Part shown: piece after piece, positions 61,812 through 64,000 of the stretch
Layout: the number at the start of each line of letters is the position of its first letter
Numbering within the stretch: the stretch's first letter is position 1
From: Pontibacter sp. Tf4
GTDB taxonomy: Bacteria > Bacteroidota > Bacteroidia > Cytophagales > Hymenobacteraceae
Direction: 5' to 3'
Assembly (NCBI RefSeq): GCF_014212495.1
Contig: NZ_JACKZC010000008.1
Location: 1 to 64,000 of the forward strand
DNA length: 64,000 nucleotides
Position numbers and translations under genes: made by a program
The notes under the pieces: model-generated
Databases searched by the model: none
What the model was told of the DNA's origin: nothing
What the model saw: only the letters and a program-made list of their open reading frames with translations

Positions 61812-62558
61812 TTAGATCAGGTAGAAGAATGTGAAAACGAATACCCATACAAGGTCTACAAAGTGCCAGTAAAGACCGATCTTCTCTACCATTTCGTAGT
61901 GTCCACGCTTATGGTATACCCCGTTTACTGTGCTGATGAAGGCAATTATTAAAAGTGTCCAGCCAATAAATACGTGGAAACCGTGGAAACCTGTAATAAA
62001 GAAGAATGCATCAGCAAACAGCACCGGCCCATACTGGTTAGCCAGCAAACTGGCCCCATAAATACGGCTGCCATCAGCCAGCAACATGCCTTCTTCAGTT
62101 CCTGCTATAAAGTGAGACCACTCCCAGGCCTGGCAACCAAGGAAGGTAGCACCAAACAGGATAGTCCATAACAGCCATTTCTGCACATCGTTTTTATCCA
62201 TTCTGTGTCCTGCTTCTACGGCTAACACCATTGTTACAGAGCTCAGGATCAGGATCATTGTCATTAAGGCCACAAACGCCAGCGGCAGATCCATGCCATG
62301 TAGTCCAGGGAAAGCGTTGAATACTTTCTCAGGGATAGGCCACCATTCTGTTGAAAATGTAAATGCTTCCGGCTCACCTGTGTATGGCGTGTGCCTGTGA
62401 CGGGCCAGACCATAAACAATAAGAAAAGCGCCAAATGTAAATGCATCGGACAGCAGGAAAAACCACATCATGAGTTTTCCATAGCTCGCTTTCAATGGCT
62501 CATTGCCACCATCCCATGTACCCGAATTAGGTGCTTCCAGCGTAGTTGAAGTAGACAT
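61812..62558 (-). CDS. Cytochrome c oxidase subunit III (long copy)
   Basis: A 248-aa heme-copper oxidase subunit III with six or so helices. Motifs FFLLSDAFTFGAF (about 32-44), the conserved Glu in GCQAWEWSHFI, and FHGFHVFIGWTLL (about 191-203, His ligand region) followed by YWHFVDLVWVFVF at the end are family signatures. The next gene upstream (62579-63157) is also a subunit III, giving two copies in tandem, a pattern seen in Bacteroidota caa3-type oxidase operons. Confidence 0.92.
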   Translation of the reverse strand: MSTSTTLEAPNSGTWDGGNEPLKASYGKLMMWFFLLSDAFTFGAFLIVYGLARHRHTPYTGEPEAFTFSTEWWPIPEKVFNAFPGLHGMDLPLAFVALMTMILILSSVTMVLAVEAGHRMDKNDVQKWLLWTILFGATFLGCQAWEWSHFIAGTEEGMLLADGSRIYGASLLANQYGPVLFADAFFFITGFHGFHVFIGWTLLIIAFISTVNGVYHKRGHYEMVEKIGLYWHFVDLVWVFVFTFFYLI

Positions 62559-62578
62559 AGTTTATGTATAAAACGTGT

Positions 62579-63157
62579 TTAGTGATTTACCTGTAAAAAG
62601 AAATACAAATATAGCCAAAGTCCGCCTAAAAAGTGCCAGTATATGGTGCATAACTGCAAACGAAGCATATTTTTAGAGTGTACTTTGTATTTAAAGCTCG
62701 CCATCAGTACGATAGCCAGAAATATTAACCCTGTGATCAGGTGGAACCCGTGCACACCGGTTAATACATACAGGAACGAGCCTGCCGGGTTGCTTGATGT
62801 ACCACCAAAGTACACATTATTCTGTACCAGGTTATCCCATGCACTCAGCTGACCGAACAGGAAGCCTGCACCCAGCAGCATGGTTAAGGCCAGCATGATT
62901 TTTACCAGACTAAGGTTATCTTTTTTAGCAGCATTATTTGCCCATTGCATTGTAACACTGCTCAGAATGATAAGAACGGTATTAATGATAAACATCTGTG
63001 GCAGGTCAAATTCCAGCCAGTTACCTTCTGCCCGTCTTACAATGTAAGCACTGGTAAACGCCCCGAACATCATCACAATACTGAGGATGATAAGCCAGAG
63101 CGAAAATTTAAGCGGGTGTATACCGCCTGTAGTATTGTTATCTATATTGGCAACCAT
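62579..63157 (-). CDS. Cytochrome c oxidase subunit III-like protein (short copy)
   Basis: A 192-aa subunit III paralogue with five helices. Motifs are KFSLWLIILSIVMMFGAF-type start (quoted in part), FLFGQLSAWDNLVQ, VHGFHLITGLIFL and IYWHFLGGLWLYLYFFL at the end. It lacks the first part of the long copy. It begins 2 nt after ctaB ends and is followed after 20 nt by the long subunit III, so translation is closely coupled. Subunits I and II are not in the window and are probably beyond the right edge. Confidence 0.9.
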   Translation of the reverse strand: MVANIDNNTTGGIHPLKFSLWLIILSIVMMFGAFTSAYIVRRAEGNWLEFDLPQMFIINTVLIILSSVTMQWANNAAKKDNLSLVKIMLALTMLLGAGFLFGQLSAWDNLVQNNVYFGGTSSNPAGSFLYVLTGVHGFHLITGLIFLAIVLMASFKYKVHSKNMLRLQLCTIYWHFLGGLWLYLYFFLQVNH

Positions 63158-63159
63158 AA

Positions 63160-64000
63160 CTATAGGTTAACTTTATCTAAAACAAAAGCGATCTGTACGA
63201 TCGGTAAATACAAAAACGACCCGAACATGATGTTCATCGCTGCCTTTTTAGAGCAGGTGCGCATCAGATAAAAGGTCTGAGCCAGAAACAGTACCCCACA
63301 CACCACTGCAATTAAAGCAGAAGTTTTACCAGTCATGCCAAACTGTAATGGCAAAAGACTTAACGGTATCAGTACCAACGTATAGATCATGATCTGGAAA
63401 GCTGTTTTAAGATTCTTACCACCCTCAAATGGCAGCATCTTAAAACCAGCCTTTTTATAGTCGTCATCCAGCACCCAGGCAATTGCCCAGAAGTGCGGGA
63501 ACTGCCATATAAACTGAATCCCGAATAAGATCCAGGCTTCCACGCCCAGTACACCTGTAGCAGCTACCCACCCGATCAGGGGTGGCATGGCTCCCGGTAT
63601 AGCACCTACAAAAACACAGATAGGGCTGATGCGCTTTAGCGGTGTATAAACAAAGCCATACAGAACAAGCGAAAGTAACGAGAAAGCTGCTGCAAGTATG
63701 TTAAATGTATATGCCAGCAACACCAGTCCTGCTACTCCAGTCAGTACACAAAACAAGATAGCTTCCGGAACGCTCAGTGCACCTGTTGGCATTGGCCTTT
63801 TAGCAGTGCGCTTCATGAATTTATCATGGTTGCGTTCCAGTATCTGGTTAATTGTGTTGGCTGATCCTGTTACAAGTAAACCACCAATAAAAACCAGAAC
63901 TATCTCCCAGTAAGGTGCTCCCGGCTTGCCCAGCATAAACCCTATAGCGCTCGAAAAAGCAACTGTAAAGCTTAACCTGAACTTGAGCAGTTTAAAATAT
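63160..64000 (-). CDS. ctaB: Protoheme IX farnesyltransferase, 5' end cut by the window edge
   Basis: CtaB (CyoE) attaches a farnesyl chain to heme B, giving heme O for heme-copper oxidases. The open frame runs to the edge; upstream of the first internal Met it continues as FKLLKFRLSFTVAFSS-type sequence (cut here), the normal N-terminus, so 5' residues are missing from the window. UbiA-family motifs visible are NQILERNHDKFMKRTAKRP and, later, YTPLKR and GWVAATGVLGVEAW. It has about eight helices. It is followed by the subunit III gene after 2 nt and belongs to the oxidase operon. Confidence 0.94.
   Translation of the reverse strand, partial: YFKLLKFRLSFTVAFSSAIGFMLGKPGAPYWEIVLVFIGGLLVTGSANTINQILERNHDKFMKRTAKRPMPTGALSVPEAILFCVLTGVAGLVLLAYTFNILAAAFSLLSLVLYGFVYTPLKRISPICVFVGAIPGAMPPLIGWVAATGVLGVEAWILFGIQFIWQFPHFWAIAWVLDDDYKKAGFKMLPFEGGKNLKTAFQIMIYTLVLIPLSLLPLQFGMTGKTSALIAVVCGVLFLAQTFYLMRTCSKKAAMNIMFGSFLYLPIVQIAFVLDKVNL

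Overview
The window looks like chromosomal DNA of a Bacteroidota of the Cytophagales, most likely a Pontibacter-like Hymenobacteraceae. Three things suggest this. The promoters are of the Bacteroidota type (TTG, about 19 nt, TAnnTTTG). The gene families include caa3-type oxidase genes with DUF420, DUF6503, M16 pairs and lipid A/heptose genes. The intergenic DNA carries repeats typical of that group. Genus assignment is inference from protein resemblance and cannot be confirmed here.

Layout. 1-595: leader DNA with two minus-strand promoters reading out of the left edge. 596-4925 (minus): operon spoT-fur-STAS-purA. 5178-9033 (plus): tRNA-Leu, trigger factor, clpP, clpX, with a possible DnaA-box cluster before clpX. 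9529-11190 (minus): purE and purK. 11347-13995 (plus): marC, a lipoprotein and hemE. 14145-19991 (minus): aminotransferase, heptose-7-phosphate kinase and two TrkH channels. 21116-22021 (minus): recR and clpS. 22266-30301: an S9 peptidase, a thioredoxin protein, YceI/MarR, and repeat-filled gaps. 30302-39657: dipeptide epimerase, dicarboxylate symporter, an M16 peptidase pair, two paralogous lipoproteins and a diheme cytochrome c. 39683-46618: an accessory stretch with acetyltransferases, a Fic protein, two PD-(D/E)XK-like proteins, an acetyltransferase pseudogene and a DUF2975/HTH pair. 46704-51390: lpxB, queD, a cobalamin/siderophore-type ABC importer and hldD. 52426-59608 (minus): a large surface protein and a large NtrY-like sensor kinase. 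59882-64000 (minus): cytochrome c oxidase subunits and assembly genes, ending inside ctaB at the right edge.

The most striking feature is not a gene. The palindrome AACTATAGTT, or its core CTATAG, occurs throughout the window, inside genes and between them. By eye I count roughly 130 cores and about 25 perfect 10-mers, where base composition alone predicts on the order of 17 and 0.1. It is densest in the intergenic blocks at 20.2-21.1, 26.8-27.5 and 29.8-30.2 kb. The same blocks carry small hairpins with constant caps and variable stems, C-rich/G-rich hairpins, and two copies of a roughly 380-bp interspersed element. I know no described function for this palindrome.

Other points worth checking are a Sco-family oxidase assembly protein with no cysteines, a MarR operator that fills a promoter spacer exactly, a 15-bp inverted repeat before the DUF2975/HTH operon, and an island with Fic and a nuclease-like gene between an intact acetyltransferase gene and its decayed partial copy. 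No insertion sequence, CRISPR array or rRNA gene is visible.
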